Positions 45,765 to 55,324 of a stretch of DNA of 64,000 bases are shown piece after piece (the stretch's first letter is position 1; every line of letters begins with the position of its first letter). The position numbers and the translations under genes were made by a program. The stretch is from contig JANINW010000019.1 in assembly GCA_024508935.1 (NCBI GenBank), forward strand, positions 154,823 through 218,822, given 5' to 3'. The DNA is from Flavipsychrobacter sp. (GTDB taxonomy: Bacteria > Bacteroidota > Bacteroidia > Chitinophagales > Chitinophagaceae). The notes under the pieces are model-generated. The model ran no database searches. It was not told where the DNA came from and worked only from the letters and a program-made list of their open reading frames with translations.

Positions 45765-47246
45765 ATGAGTTCCGCTATCCTGCTGTCTATTGTACTGGCC
45801 TATTTTGCATTGCTGTTAGGCATTGCATTTTATACTTCGCGTCATTCCAATAATGAATCTTTTTTTATTGGCAACCGCAATAGCAAATGGTGGGTGGTAG
45901 CATTTGGTATGATCGGTACTTCGCTTTCCGGCATGACCTTCATATCGGTGCCGGGTACAGTAGGTAGTGCAGGATTCAACTATTTCCAGGTAGTGATAGG
46001 TTACTGGCTGGGCTATTTTGCAGTAGCTTATATCCTGCTGCCTATTTATTACAAAATGCAGCTTACTTCCATATACACTTATCTGGATAAACGGTTAGGA
46101 TTAACAGCCTATAAGACCGGGGCGCTGTTCTTTATACTGTCGAGGACGTTGGGAGCTACGCTGCGCTTATATCTTGTTATAAAAGTGCTGGAGAAATTTG
46201 TGCTGGATGATATGGGCATACCGTTTGAAATAACCGCGGTGCTCATATTGGCATTGATATTGTTGTACACTTACCGTGGTGGTGTAAAGACCATTGTATG
46301 GACCGACACCCTGCAAACTACTTTTATGCTGCTGGCATTGATCGTATGTGTAGTGTACATCATGAACAACCTGGGGCTCGACTTTGGCAGCACATGGGCT
46401 GCTATGCAGCAAAAAGGTTATACCAAACTCATCAATACTGAATTCAATTCCGGCGGCTTCTTCCTGAAGCAGGTATTGGGTGGTGCATTCATCACTATTG
46501 CTATGACTGGCCTGGACCAGGAGATGATGCAAAAAAATATCAGCGTCAGCAACCTGAAAGATTCGCAGAAGAATATGATCACTTTCTGTTTCACCCTATT
46601 AGGCGCCAATTTCATTTTCCTGCTGCTGGGTGGTTTGTTGTACCTCTATGCAAATGCTAACGGTATTGCAGTGACAGGTGATGACCTGTTCCCGATGATA
46701 GCGGTGAAAAGCGGACTGCCGTTCTTCATCACGGTGTGTTTTCTTATAGGGCTGGTATCGGCATTGTTTCCAAGTGCTGACGGTGCACTTACCGCACTTA
46801 CCTCGTCTTACTGCATAGATATACTGGGTATGAAGCGCCGAGACGACTGGAGCGAGAAAAAGAAAGCCAAAGTACGCCTGGCTGTACACAATGTATTTGC
46901 CGCTGTATTCCTGGCTTGTGTATTCTTCTTTCGCGAAGTAGACAATGGCTCGCTGATAGATACCTTGCTGAAAGTAGCGGGTTATACTTATGGGCCGTTG
47001 CTGGCGCTGTTTGTGTTCGGCATATTTACCCGCCGCTATGTGAACGATATGATGGTGCCTATATCCTGCGTGGTAGCGCCTGTGTTGTGCTACATGCTCA
47101 AAACAAATGAAGCAAGCCTGCTGGGCGGTTATACCATAGGCACCGAATTACTCATCATCAATGCAGGGCTTACCTTCCTGTTCCTGTATATTTTTTCAAG
47201 AAAAAACAGTGTAGCATCTGCACCCGAGATAGCTTATGAAAGATAA
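45765..47246 (+). CDS. Sodium:solute symporter (SSS family)
   Basis: A 493-aa transporter with about 13 helices. Family features: the N-terminal SRHSNNESFFIGNRNSKWW, TLSGMTF-like region SLSGMTFISVPG, YTYRGGVKTIVWTDTLQ (the SSS signature) and LFPSADGALTALTSSYC. SSS proteins import sugars, amino acids or vitamins with Na+; the substrate is unknown. Its 3' end overlaps the LOG-family gene by 11 bases, so the two are cotranscribed. Confidence 0.92.
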   Translation: MSSAILLSIVLAYFALLLGIAFYTSRHSNNESFFIGNRNSKWWVVAFGMIGTSLSGMTFISVPGTVGSAGFNYFQVVIGYWLGYFAVAYILLPIYYKMQLTSIYTYLDKRLGLTAYKTGALFFILSRTLGATLRLYLVIKVLEKFVLDDMGIPFEITAVLILALILLYTYRGGVKTIVWTDTLQTTFMLLALIVCVVYIMNNLGLDFGSTWAAMQQKGYTKLINTEFNSGGFFLKQVLGGAFITIAMTGLDQEMMQKNISVSNLKDSQKNMITFCFTLLGANFIFLLLGGLLYLYANANGIAVTGDDLFPMIAVKSGLPFFITVCFLIGLVSALFPSADGALTALTSSYCIDILGMKRRDDWSEKKKAKVRLAVHNVFAAVFLACVFFFREVDNGSLIDTLLKVAGYTYGPLLALFVFGIFTRRYVNDMMVPISCVVAPVLCYMLKTNEASLLGGYTIGTELLIINAGLTFLFLYIFSRKNSVASAPEIAYER

Positions 47247-47934
47247 ACTGACAAACATAAAAATGCGCGATTGGACGGAGACACGTGCTCACTCCAGTTG
47301 GCAGGTTTTTAAAATAATGGCCGAATTTGTGCAGGGATTTGAGACCCTGGCCAAGATAGGCCCCTGTATTTCCATATTCGGTTCCGCACGTACACAGCCC
47401 GGCCATAAATACTATGATATGACCGTAGAAGTGGCCAAACGTCTTGCCGAAGAAGGGTTTGGTATCATTACAGGAGGTGGTCCCGGCATTATGGAAGCAG
47501 GTAATAAAGGTGCCTCTCTTGGCGGCGGCCGTTCGGTAGGGTTGAATATTGCCCTGCCATTCGAGCAGTTCTCCAACCAGTTCCTCAGTGCAGATAGCTC
47601 CCTTGATTTTGATTATTTCTTTGTGCGCAAAGTGATGTTCGCTAAATATTCTCAGGGCTTCATTATGATGCCGGGCGGCTGGGGTACTATGGATGAATTT
47701 TTTGAGATAGCTACCCTGATACAAACCCGCAAATTCACCCAGACCCCTATGATATGCATGGGATCATCTTATTGGAAAGGCCTGTTTGACTGGATGCGGG
47801 AAACGATGCTGGAAGGAGAAAAGAACATAAGTCCCGGCGACCTGGAAATGATAAAAATATTTGATACTGCAGAAGAAGTGGTAGCCTACCTGCACGAGTT
47901 TTATACCCACAATAAACTGCAGCCTAATTTTTAA
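47236..47934 (+). CDS. LOG-family protein (TIGR00730 Rossmann fold)
   Basis: A 232-aa protein with the lysine-decarboxylase-like signature GGGPGIMEAGNKGA and the PGGWGTMDEFFE motif that binds nucleotide phosphate. Family members of this kind are cytokinin-riboside 5'-monophosphate phosphoribohydrolases or related nucleotide hydrolases. It overlaps the preceding transporter gene and is followed after 4 bases by the methyltransferase. Confidence 0.9.
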   Translation: MKDKLTNIKMRDWTETRAHSSWQVFKIMAEFVQGFETLAKIGPCISIFGSARTQPGHKYYDMTVEVAKRLAEEGFGIITGGGPGIMEAGNKGASLGGGRSVGLNIALPFEQFSNQFLSADSSLDFDYFFVRKVMFAKYSQGFIMMPGGWGTMDEFFEIATLIQTRKFTQTPMICMGSSYWKGLFDWMRETMLEGEKNISPGDLEMIKIFDTAEEVVAYLHEFYTHNKLQPNF

Positions 47935-47938
47935 GAAT

Positions 47939-48592
47939 ATGACACAGCTACTGATACCGGGTGCCATTAATGAATATGCGGAAGTGTTCACCACCACTGA
48001 AGATGAGGTGCTGGCTGCGCTGAACCGCGAAACGCATATTAAAGTAGAACTGCCCGTTATGCTTTCGGGGCAGTTGCAGGGGAAATTCTTATCTATGCTT
48101 AGCCATATGCTGAGCCCCCGCAGGGTACTGGAAATAGGTACTTATACCGGTTATTCTGCTATATGCCTGGCGCAGGGGATGCCTGCAGATGGCATGCTGC
48201 ATACTATAGATATAAATGAAGAGCTGGAAGACATGTGTTTTCGTTATTTTTGCAGAGCCGGATTAGAGGGAAAAATCACCCAGCATATAGGCAGGGCATC
48301 AGAGATCATACCGGCTATGGACGAGGTATTTGATTTAGTGTTTATTGATGCCGACAAGCAAAACTATCACCTGTATTACGACCTGGTATTTGACAAGGTG
48401 CCTGTGGGCGGTTTTATACTGGCCGATAATGTGCTGTATGACGGCGAAGTAGTATTGCCTGCAGAGCAGCAGACAAAAAATGCAAAAGCCATCCATGCGT
48501 TCAATGAAAAGATACGTGCGGATAAGCGGGTAGAGCAGGTATTGCTACCCGTGCGTGACGGAATAACTATAATGAGAAAAATTGCGGACTGA
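47939..48592 (+). CDS. Class I SAM-dependent O-methyltransferase
   Basis: A 217-aa methyltransferase of the catechol/caffeoyl-CoA OMT-like family. Motif I is RVLEIGTYTGYSAICLA; the metal-binding and catalytic region is DLVFIDADKQNYHLYYDL; VGGFILADNVLYDGEV follows. It methylates hydroxyls of small aromatic or quinone-like substrates; the exact substrate is unknown. It sits in the run with the LOG gene upstream and the glucosaminidase downstream (19-base gap). Confidence 0.92.
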   Translation: MTQLLIPGAINEYAEVFTTTEDEVLAALNRETHIKVELPVMLSGQLQGKFLSMLSHMLSPRRVLEIGTYTGYSAICLAQGMPADGMLHTIDINEELEDMCFRYFCRAGLEGKITQHIGRASEIIPAMDEVFDLVFIDADKQNYHLYYDLVFDKVPVGGFILADNVLYDGEVVLPAEQQTKNAKAIHAFNEKIRADKRVEQVLLPVRDGITIMRKIAD

Positions 48593-48611
48593 AAATAAAA
48601 GAATTGAAGCC

Positions 48612-51314
48612 ATGCGAAAATATATTTACTTACTGATAGCTTTTACGGGCCTGGCAGGCGGCAAACTGCATGCGCAGGATAGTTATGATGCGAAGGCCAG
48701 GAAGTATATAGAACAGTACCGGATGCTGGCAATGGCCGAGCAGCAGCGCAGCGGTATACCCGCTGCCATCACGCTGGCACAAGGTGTGCACGAAACCAGT
48801 GCAGGCTGCAGCGAGCTGGCTACACTGGCCAATAACCACTTCGGCATCAAATGCAAAAAAGAATGGACAGGCCAAACATTTGCGCACACCGACGATGCAC
48901 CGAATGAATGTTTTCGCAAATACAACTGTGCTGATGATTCTTACAAAGACCACTCTAACTACCTAAAGAATTCTCCCCGTTATGCTTCCCTGTTCAGGCT
49001 TTCTAAAACAGACTATGCAGGCTGGGCATTCGGTTTGAAACAGTGCGGATATGCTACCAACCCGAAATATGCGCAGATGCTCATTAAGATAATTGAAGAT
49101 TATCACCTGCAGGAGTATACCTACGCCGCTATGGGCAATGAGTTTGGAAATACCTATGCAGCCCGCCAGAATGAGATAGTACCCGAGCAGGATGCGCCGC
49201 AGTCTATTCCGGCAGCAGCACCTGCGGCAGTGCCGGTAACTAAGCCCGCTGCTGTAGCAGCTACTCCGAAAGCAATGCCGGCACCCCAACCGATAGCAGT
49301 AAGAGATGCAGTTGTTCCCAATACCAAACCTATGTATGGGCAGGTAGTAAAAATAAACGGGCTGAAAGCTGTATATGCCCGCAAGGGAGATACCCCGCTG
49401 GAATATGCTTACAAGAATAATATCCGCTATTCAAAACTGCTGGAGATAAACGAGATACCAGAAACACCACTGCCTGCAGATATGTTCCTGTACCTGGAGC
49501 GTAAGAACTTTAAAGGTGTGCGCCCGATGCACATGGTAAAGCCGGGTGAGACCATTCAGCAAATAGCACAGGCAGAGGGCATACAAATAAAATCGCTGCG
49601 TTCTATGAATCTGTTGTTGCCGGGTGAAGAACCTGTAGCCGGTACCGTGCTTGAATTGCAACGCCAGGCTGCTGTAAAACCGGGCATAGCTCCTGTAAGT
49701 GTGCCGCTAAATAATAACAGGCCTAAAACGCAGGAAGAGCTTGCCGCCAGCCGCCAGGCTACTAAAGAGGCTACTGATGCCGCTATGGCTGCCAAAATGC
49801 AGGCTAAAATAAATACAGCGCAGCAGCTCCCTGCATCGAAGCAGCGAAACAACGCCGCCATAAAAGTAAATGAAGATGCCGGTTTACCGCCGGTTGCAGC
49901 ACCGGTTACAACTGCAGCGACACCTGTTGCCGCTGCAATTCCTACAGGCAGCACAGAGCGCCCTAAAACACAGGAAGAACTGGCTGCTGCAAGAAAGGCT
50001 ACGAGAGATGCACAGGCAGCTTATGATGCAGCAATGGCAGCTAAAGCCCAGGCGAGGATGAATGCAGCAAAACAACCGGCTGCATCTTCGATAAAAGTAA
50101 ATGAACATGCCAATGAAGAGCAGGTGGCTGTTCAGCCTGTAAAAGAACCAGGCGCAGAAGTAATACCTGAGGTTGCACCCGTGCAGGCATTGCATGCTGA
50201 AGAAGTAGCAACTATACCCGCGCCTGTAGAGAATATACCGCAGGAAACAGCTAAAGAAATAATACCGGAGCCTGCAAAGCCTATGGAGCAGCCTGTAGCT
50301 GTTGCTCCAGAAAAAGCAGCCGTGACAGAAACAATAGAGCTGCCAGCTATAGAAAAGCCGGTAATGAAACCTCAAACAGTTGCAGCAAATACAAACGCAC
50401 TCAAAACTGCACCGGTCATTGATCCTACCGTAGAAGAAGCTGCAAAACCTGTAGCCGTAAAACCAACGCCTGTATCGGTCCCTGCGGTGCCTGTAAAACA
50501 AGTAGTAGTTGCTGCTAAACCTGTCACGGTGCCTGCAAAAGTGCCCCAGGTAAAAACTGAAGCGCCGATTGCAGTAGAAAAGGAATTACCTGTAGTGAAA
50601 GAAGAGCCTGCAGCGCCTGTTGTGACTGAAGTGATACCGGAAGCAAAAAAAGAAATTATACCTGAACCTGTATCAGTACCTGCCGCACCGGAAGTGGTTG
50701 CCGCAGCGGAGGAACCGGCAGCGCCTGTTGAGAAGATGCCGGAAATGAAGGAAGCGGCTACCGCAGAGAAAAAAGAAATGCTGCCTGCTATGCCTCCCGT
50801 TGATGCAACAGCAAAAACAGCTGTGAAAGAAATGCCTAAAACTCCGGCTGACCCTCCTGCGCCCGCGCCTGTAGCAAAAGAGGCAGTGAAAGAAGCGCCA
50901 ATGCCTGCTGCAAGCTTACCTGTTTTGGGCAATGAGACTAAACCTGGTGCCATTGAAGAACCTAAGGATGAATTAGATGCCTTAAAAGCAAAGTTTGACC
51001 GTGTAGTATATGCACATGGTAAATCATCTGCAGTTATACCGGCCGTGAATGTAAAAACGGAAACACCTGCGGCACCCACTGCAACTAAAGTGACACCTGC
51101 CCCAATTGAAGAACCTGTTGCAGAAACTAAAAAAGAAGAACCTGTTACATTGGCTGCTTCCAATGATCCTGCCAAGTTCTATACAGTAAAGCGGGGCGAT
51201 ACTGCTTTCAGCATAGCTAAGAATAATAACATTACCATGCGCCAGCTGATGGACTGGAACAGTTTGGATTTTGATGCCATAAAAGTAGGGCAACGCCTGC
51301 GTATAAAACCATAG
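48612..51314 (+). CDS. LysM-glucosaminidase with a long Pro/Ala/Glu/Lys/Val linker
   Basis: A 900-aa exported peptidoglycan hydrolase. The signal peptide is MRKYIYLLIAFTGLAGGKLHAQ. A GH73-type glucosaminidase domain (about 30-185) has QGVHETSAGCSELATLANN with Glu61 as likely catalytic acid and HFGIKCK. Two LysM-like repeats lie at about 250-355 (ARKGDTPLEYAYKNN; VKPGETIQQIAQAEG). Residues about 356-850 are low-complexity, with a duplicated RPKTQEELAA segment at about 370 and 450. A C-terminal LysM (YTVKRGDTAFSIAKNNN ... GQRLRIKP) closes it. The ATG at 48612 is preferred to one 30 bases upstream that overlaps the methyltransferase, because it opens the signal peptide. Confidence 0.92.
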   Translation: MRKYIYLLIAFTGLAGGKLHAQDSYDAKARKYIEQYRMLAMAEQQRSGIPAAITLAQGVHETSAGCSELATLANNHFGIKCKKEWTGQTFAHTDDAPNECFRKYNCADDSYKDHSNYLKNSPRYASLFRLSKTDYAGWAFGLKQCGYATNPKYAQMLIKIIEDYHLQEYTYAAMGNEFGNTYAARQNEIVPEQDAPQSIPAAAPAAVPVTKPAAVAATPKAMPAPQPIAVRDAVVPNTKPMYGQVVKINGLKAVYARKGDTPLEYAYKNNIRYSKLLEINEIPETPLPADMFLYLERKNFKGVRPMHMVKPGETIQQIAQAEGIQIKSLRSMNLLLPGEEPVAGTVLELQRQAAVKPGIAPVSVPLNNNRPKTQEELAASRQATKEATDAAMAAKMQAKINTAQQLPASKQRNNAAIKVNEDAGLPPVAAPVTTAATPVAAAIPTGSTERPKTQEELAAARKATRDAQAAYDAAMAAKAQARMNAAKQPAASSIKVNEHANEEQVAVQPVKEPGAEVIPEVAPVQALHAEEVATIPAPVENIPQETAKEIIPEPAKPMEQPVAVAPEKAAVTETIELPAIEKPVMKPQTVAANTNALKTAPVIDPTVEEAAKPVAVKPTPVSVPAVPVKQVVVAAKPVTVPAKVPQVKTEAPIAVEKELPVVKEEPAAPVVTEVIPEAKKEIIPEPVSVPAAPEVVAAAEEPAAPVEKMPEMKEAATAEKKEMLPAMPPVDATAKTAVKEMPKTPADPPAPAPVAKEAVKEAPMPAASLPVLGNETKPGAIEEPKDELDALKAKFDRVVYAHGKSSAVIPAVNVKTETPAAPTATKVTPAPIEEPVAETKKEEPVTLAASNDPAKFYTVKRGDTAFSIAKNNNITMRQLMDWNSLDFDAIKVGQRLRIKP

Positions 51315-51316
51315 AT

Positions 51317-51856
51317 ATGCTGGTGCAGGTACTCGATAGGTGTTTTGAACCGTATATTGACGCTGCTACCATAGCAGCGCGTATAGTACACTTAGGCAAA
51401 GAAATAGATGCAGATTATGAAGGGCTTAACCCCTTATTTATTGGCATACTGAATGGCTCCTTTATTTTTGCTGCAGACCTGCTCCGTGCTATATCCGTTC
51501 CTGCTGAAATATCATTTGTAAAGCTGGCATCCTATAAAGGCACCTCTTCTACAGGTAATGTAGTAACGGCAATTGGCTTGGAAGAAAATTTATCTGGGCG
51601 CCATATTATTATAGTAGAAGACATTATTGATACCGGCCGCACTATGCATGCTTTCATCCCAGAATTATTGCAAAGACAACCTGCATCTGTAAAAATAGCC
51701 ACCTTTCTTTCAAAGCCCGAAGCGCTTGTCTACCCCGACATACAAGTGCATTATACCGGGTTTAGCATACCCAACAAATTTGTGGTAGGCTATGGGCTGG
51801 ATTATGATGGTATGGGGCGTAACCTTCCCGATCTTTATGTTTTAAAAGATCAGTAA
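51317..51856 (+). CDS. hpt: Hypoxanthine phosphoribosyltransferase
   Basis: A 179-aa purine salvage enzyme. The PRPP-binding motif IVEDIIDTGRTM is at about 99-110, and LNGSFIFAADL and the ASYKGTSSTG flexible loop are in place. It converts hypoxanthine or guanine to IMP or GMP. It begins 2 bases after the glucosaminidase stop and its 3' end overlaps the convergent mqnD by 7 bases. Confidence 0.94.
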   Translation: MLVQVLDRCFEPYIDAATIAARIVHLGKEIDADYEGLNPLFIGILNGSFIFAADLLRAISVPAEISFVKLASYKGTSSTGNVVTAIGLEENLSGRHIIIVEDIIDTGRTMHAFIPELLQRQPASVKIATFLSKPEALVYPDIQVHYTGFSIPNKFVVGYGLDYDGMGRNLPDLYVLKDQ

Positions 51857-52683
51857 AACACCGGCAGGGCGGCATTAGCCTCATTTACCAATCCCGCTTT
51901 TTTAGCTTCGCTGAACAGTGTATTAATAGCCCTGTACCCTTCTTCGCCCAGGTCGGTAGTGAAATTGTTCACGTACAGGTTGATGTGTTTGCGCATCACG
52001 TCTTCTTCCATTTCCTGTGCATTATTGGTGATAAATGGCGAGAGTGCAGGGTAGTGCTGCCAGGAATAGTCTATGCTGTCTTTTATTACCGCATCAATAG
52101 TGGCAGATAATTCTTTGTCGAAACTGCGGCGTACCACAATGCCACCTAATGGTATAGCAGCGTTTACATGTTCTTCCCACCAGTCGCCAAGGTCTACCAG
52201 TTTTGTTAGGCCTTTTTGCGCATAAGTAAACCGGTTTTCATGTATGATAAGCCCGGCATCTGCTTTTTCGGATAATACAGCATCTTCTATTTCATTAAAT
52301 ACCAGCTCCTGCTTTTGTTTTGCTTCGGGGAAGGCAATGGATAATAAAAGATTAGCTGTAGTATTGAAACCGGGTATCACTATTTTATAATCAGCTATCT
52401 TATTAAGGTCTAACGGCTCTTTGGAGATTAGCAAAGGACCTACGCCTTTACCCAATGCACTGCCGCTGTGCAATAAAGCATATTTGTCTATAGTGTGAAG
52501 GAAGGTATTGTAGCTGAGCTTGGTAATATCCAGTTTGCCTTCCTTTGCCCACAGGTTGAGCGTTTCCACATCTTCCATTACATATTCAAAAGACAGGCCT
52601 CTTGTGTCTATCATACCGTTCACCATAGCATCGAATATAAAAGTATCATTCGGGCATGGACTAAATCCGAGCGTAAGTTTCAT
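51850..52683 (-). CDS. mqnD: 1,4-dihydroxy-6-naphthoate synthase MqnD
   Basis: A 277-aa enzyme recognised by the N-terminal LGFSPCPNDTFIFDAM and the following DVETLNLWAKEGKLDITKLSYNTF. These are family hallmarks in a periplasmic-binding-protein-like fold. It opens cyclic dehypoxanthine futalosine to dihydroxy-6-naphthoate in the futalosine route to menaquinone. The ubiE/menG gene at 41.6 kb would supply the last step. Its upstream region has a near -7 box (TAAATTG, minus strand) rather than a full TAnnTTTG. Confidence 0.93.
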   Translation of the reverse strand: MKLTLGFSPCPNDTFIFDAMVNGMIDTRGLSFEYVMEDVETLNLWAKEGKLDITKLSYNTFLHTIDKYALLHSGSALGKGVGPLLISKEPLDLNKIADYKIVIPGFNTTANLLLSIAFPEAKQKQELVFNEIEDAVLSEKADAGLIIHENRFTYAQKGLTKLVDLGDWWEEHVNAAIPLGGIVVRRSFDKELSATIDAVIKDSIDYSWQHYPALSPFITNNAQEMEEDVMRKHINLYVNNFTTDLGEEGYRAINTLFSEAKKAGLVNEANAALPVFY

Positions 52684-52750
52684 AATGGCTGCAATTTACA
52701 TGATTTGATAAAGCCAGCCCGATCGATTGCTTTTATAAAAGGATAAGAGG

Positions 52751-53422
52751 CTATAATTGGGGATCGTAAATTCCCAGGCGTATAGCTTCTATTACAATGC
52801 CCACCGTGTTTTTGGCATCCATCTTTTCCAGGATTTTCATACGGTATCCTTCTACGGTGCGGGTGCTCATAAACAGTTCTTCACCTATTTGCTTATTGGT
52901 GTATTCTTTGCAGATGAGGCGGATGATGTCTTTTTCCTTATCGGTAAATTCAGCCTCTTTCTTTTTCTTCTGCATATTATTGCGGCTGATGGCTATCAGC
53001 TTAGCCAGCTTGCCCGATGTGAATTTGCAGTAGTATTGTTTGCCGTCATATACGGTTTGTATGGCATCGGTAATTTCAAATTTATCTGAGTTTTTCAGCA
53101 GGTAACCGTGTGCGCCCGCTTCCAGCATTTCCAGTATCAGTTGCTCATCATCAAACATAGATAAGGCTATGACACCTGTGTCCGGGAAACGCTCTTTTAT
53201 CAGCTTGGTAGCTTCTACGCCATCCATCACCGGCATTTTTATGTCTGTAATAACGACGGCAGGCCGTACACTTTCTATAAGCGCCAGCAATTCTTTACCG
53301 TCCCCGGCTTCGCCTACAAGGTTTACGTTCTCTGCTTTTTGCAGCATCAGTTTCAGGCCGTCGCGAAATATTTCATGATCGTCTGCAATAACTACACTAA
53401 TGGAATTGTTTGTTTGTTTCAT
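52751..53422 (-). CDS. NarL/FixJ-family response regulator
   Basis: A 223-aa regulator. Receiver domain with acidic pair DD in VIADDHE, phospho-acceptor Asp60 (VVITDIKMP) and Lys in YLLKNSD. LuxR-type helix-turn-helix at about 155-215: EFTDKEKDIIRLICKEYTNKQIGEELFMSTRTVEGYR. Its start overlaps the kinase stop by 4 bases (ATGA), so it is the partner of that kinase. Confidence 0.94.
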   Translation of the reverse strand: MKQTNNSISVVIADDHEIFRDGLKLMLQKAENVNLVGEAGDGKELLALIESVRPAVVITDIKMPVMDGVEATKLIKERFPDTGVIALSMFDDEQLILEMLEAGAHGYLLKNSDKFEITDAIQTVYDGKQYYCKFTSGKLAKLIAISRNNMQKKKKEAEFTDKEKDIIRLICKEYTNKQIGEELFMSTRTVEGYRMKILEKMDAKNTVGIVIEAIRLGIYDPQL

Positions 53423-54177
53423 AACACTGCGTTTTGTGGTATTTCAAAAATGTATTGAGTACCCTCTCCCGGCGTCGATTTGTAATTGAACTTTGCATTC
53501 AGTACTTCCGTGCGGCTTTGCAGGTTGAACAATCCTAGTCCCCCGCTCTCACTTATCTTTCCTTCATAATCAAATCCTTTTCCATTGTCAGCGGTCATTA
53601 GTGTTAATGTGCCGTCCTGTTGTTTTAGTTCTATTGCCAGCTCGGTAGCCTGTGCATGTTTTATGGTGTTGTGTATCACTTCCTGTATAATGCGGTACAC
53701 ATTTATTTCCTGTTCTTTAGAAAGATGTATGTTGCCTGCTGTATGCAGGCTGATGTGCAGCTGGTGTATGTCCTGCAGTTTACTGATGTATTCTTCTACC
53801 GCCTTTACCAATCCTTTTCTTACCAGCGTATTAGGTAGCAGGTTGTAGGATATTTCCCGTGTTTTTGCCAGGATATCATCTATATGCTTGTTAGCAAACA
53901 TCACTATCTTCTTATCGTCTTCCGTAGGTGTTTCCAGGTGATTGATCTGTATGCGTACGGCCGATAGCAGGGGGCCCAGCTCATCGTGCAGGTCGGTAGC
54001 AATGCGCCTGCGTTCGTTCTCCAGCGTGTTTATCTCCGCCTTTATTTTGGTCTTATATATACTGATATTCCTCCGCTGGTGCCTTATCATGGTTATGATA
54101 AAGAAGATGATGATGACACCCAGTACGATAGTAGCTACCGCGACGGCAGTATAAAAATTCTCTTCGGAGGTATGCAT
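53419..54177 (-). CDS. NarL-type sensor histidine kinase with one membrane helix
   Basis: A 252-aa kinase of the HisKA_3 class. One N-terminal helix (AVAVATIVLGVIIIFFIITMI, about 11-31) is its only membrane segment; there is no periplasmic sensor domain. The phospho-acceptor is His64 in RRRIATDLHDELGPLLSAVR. HATPase N-box EVIHNTIKHAQA and G boxes DNGKGFD and SGGLGLFNLQSR are intact. Input most likely comes from a partner, the seven-helix protein encoded by the overlapping upstream gene. Confidence 0.92.
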   Translation of the reverse strand: MHTSEENFYTAVAVATIVLGVIIIFFIITMIRHQRRNISIYKTKIKAEINTLENERRRIATDLHDELGPLLSAVRIQINHLETPTEDDKKIVMFANKHIDDILAKTREISYNLLPNTLVRKGLVKAVEEYISKLQDIHQLHISLHTAGNIHLSKEQEINVYRIIQEVIHNTIKHAQATELAIELKQQDGTLTLMTADNGKGFDYEGKISESGGLGLFNLQSRTEVLNAKFNYKSTPGEGTQYIFEIPQNAVL

Positions 54178-54782
54178 GATATGGCTGTTGCCAGCAAAAT
54201 ATTATACCCTACGTTCAGGTAGGATTCTATACCAAAAATATTGTTTTTTATTATTTTTTCCGGTGCATAATAATAAAAGATCTCGGCCAATACCTTATAA
54301 GAAAAGAAAACGATAATAGCTACGCATATAAGGAAGACCGCATTCCGCGTTATTACACCTCTTTCATTTACTATCAGCCAGTTGAGCTGGTTTACAGATA
54401 AGAGTATCAGTATAAGCGAATAACCTACCTGGAATACAGGACTGAAATCATATATCCTGCCCAGTACAATGTTCTCAATGGTCCAGGAAGTCAGTAATAT
54501 ACCTTCCAGTAATAAGAAAGCCCATTTTTCTTTCAGGGTGTTCTTCCACGCATGAAACTGCCAGGTGAGTAGCATGGCCTCGCAAAGGAAATAGATATTG
54601 GTAGGCAGGGCATTGCTGCTGGAATAGAAGAACGTGTAGCAAACGACCTCGTTTGCCAACCCTATGCCCAATGCATATATAAGCGGGCGATAAGATACAG
54701 GGATGTTCCTGTATCTTATCAGTCCGGTTAAAAGGGGTAAAAGGATGCTAAGGCTTAATATAAATGCTAGGCTCCGGCTCAT
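54135..54782 (-). CDS. Seven-helix membrane protein overlapping a histidine kinase gene
   Basis: A 215-aa protein with seven hydrophobic stretches at about residues 3-22, 30-53, 60-80, 86-108, 115-138, 144-170 and 184-205, joined by short loops. I do not recognise the family. The gene overlaps the start of the kinase gene by 43 bases on the same strand, so translation of the two is probably linked. A seven-helix sensor passing signal to a kinase that lacks one is a reasonable inference. Confidence 0.7.
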   Translation of the reverse strand: MSRSLAFILSLSILLPLLTGLIRYRNIPVSYRPLIYALGIGLANEVVCYTFFYSSSNALPTNIYFLCEAMLLTWQFHAWKNTLKEKWAFLLLEGILLTSWTIENIVLGRIYDFSPVFQVGYSLILILLSVNQLNWLIVNERGVITRNAVFLICVAIIVFFSYKVLAEIFYYYAPEKIIKNNIFGIESYLNVGYNILLATAISCIPPKRIFILPSR

Positions 54783-54814
54783 CCGGTGGTGGCTGCTTTT
54801 GTTTTGATGAACGA

Positions 54815-55324
54815 TTATGGCCAGCGCTGGCCTGCTTCTTCCAGCAATACGCTGGTCTCATTGGCGTCGAGCACGGCGCCCGGGTTTTCCTGTTTGCGCT
54901 GCAACAGGTCCTTTCCATCAGGGTCTACACCCACCAGTACCATACGTACTTTTTGCTGGTTGTCCATAGCTAAATAGATACGGAAACCAATTGCATTTTT
55001 CTGGCAGATAAGTGTGTCGATGGCTTTCAGGTTGAAAGTTTCATACAGGGGCAAAGTGCCCTTGTCTTTAAATTCAGGCACCAGCATGTTTTCGTTGGTG
55101 GCGTTAAAATTGTTTATCATGGTCAGCGCCTGCTCTACTGATATGGCATGGTTAATGGCATTCAGGTTGGTGCTAAAAGGTGTGGGGGCTGGCTTATTTT
55201 CTATACATTTTTTACAGTCACCGGTTCCGCCTCCGCCCATGCACGATGAACTGAAGAACAGGATGGTAGTGAACAGGAAAAGGCTGTATCGGCCTTTTTT
55301 TAGTAATGTCAGGTAGTGGCGCAT
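54815..55324 (-). CDS. Small lipoprotein of unknown function
   Basis: A 169-aa protein with signal MRHYLTLLKKGRYSLFLFTTILFF and lipobox SSSC at about 25-28. The mature N-terminus is Gly/Cys-rich (GGGGTGDCKKCIENK), with a CxxC that could bind metal or form a disulfide. The rest is mixed and unrecognised. It lies 32 bases upstream of the seven-helix gene and may belong to the same unit. Confidence 0.65.
   Translation of the reverse strand: MRHYLTLLKKGRYSLFLFTTILFFSSSCMGGGGTGDCKKCIENKPAPTPFSTNLNAINHAISVEQALTMINNFNATNENMLVPEFKDKGTLPLYETFNLKAIDTLICQKNAIGFRIYLAMDNQQKVRMVLVGVDPDGKDLLQRKQENPGAVLDANETSVLLEEAGQRWP

Noticed and set aside
49884-51175. Two long minus-strand frames opposite the glucosaminidase linker
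   Set aside because: They reflect the low-complexity codon pattern of the linker; Ser/Ala/Gly- or Cys/Tyr-rich translations with no domain.
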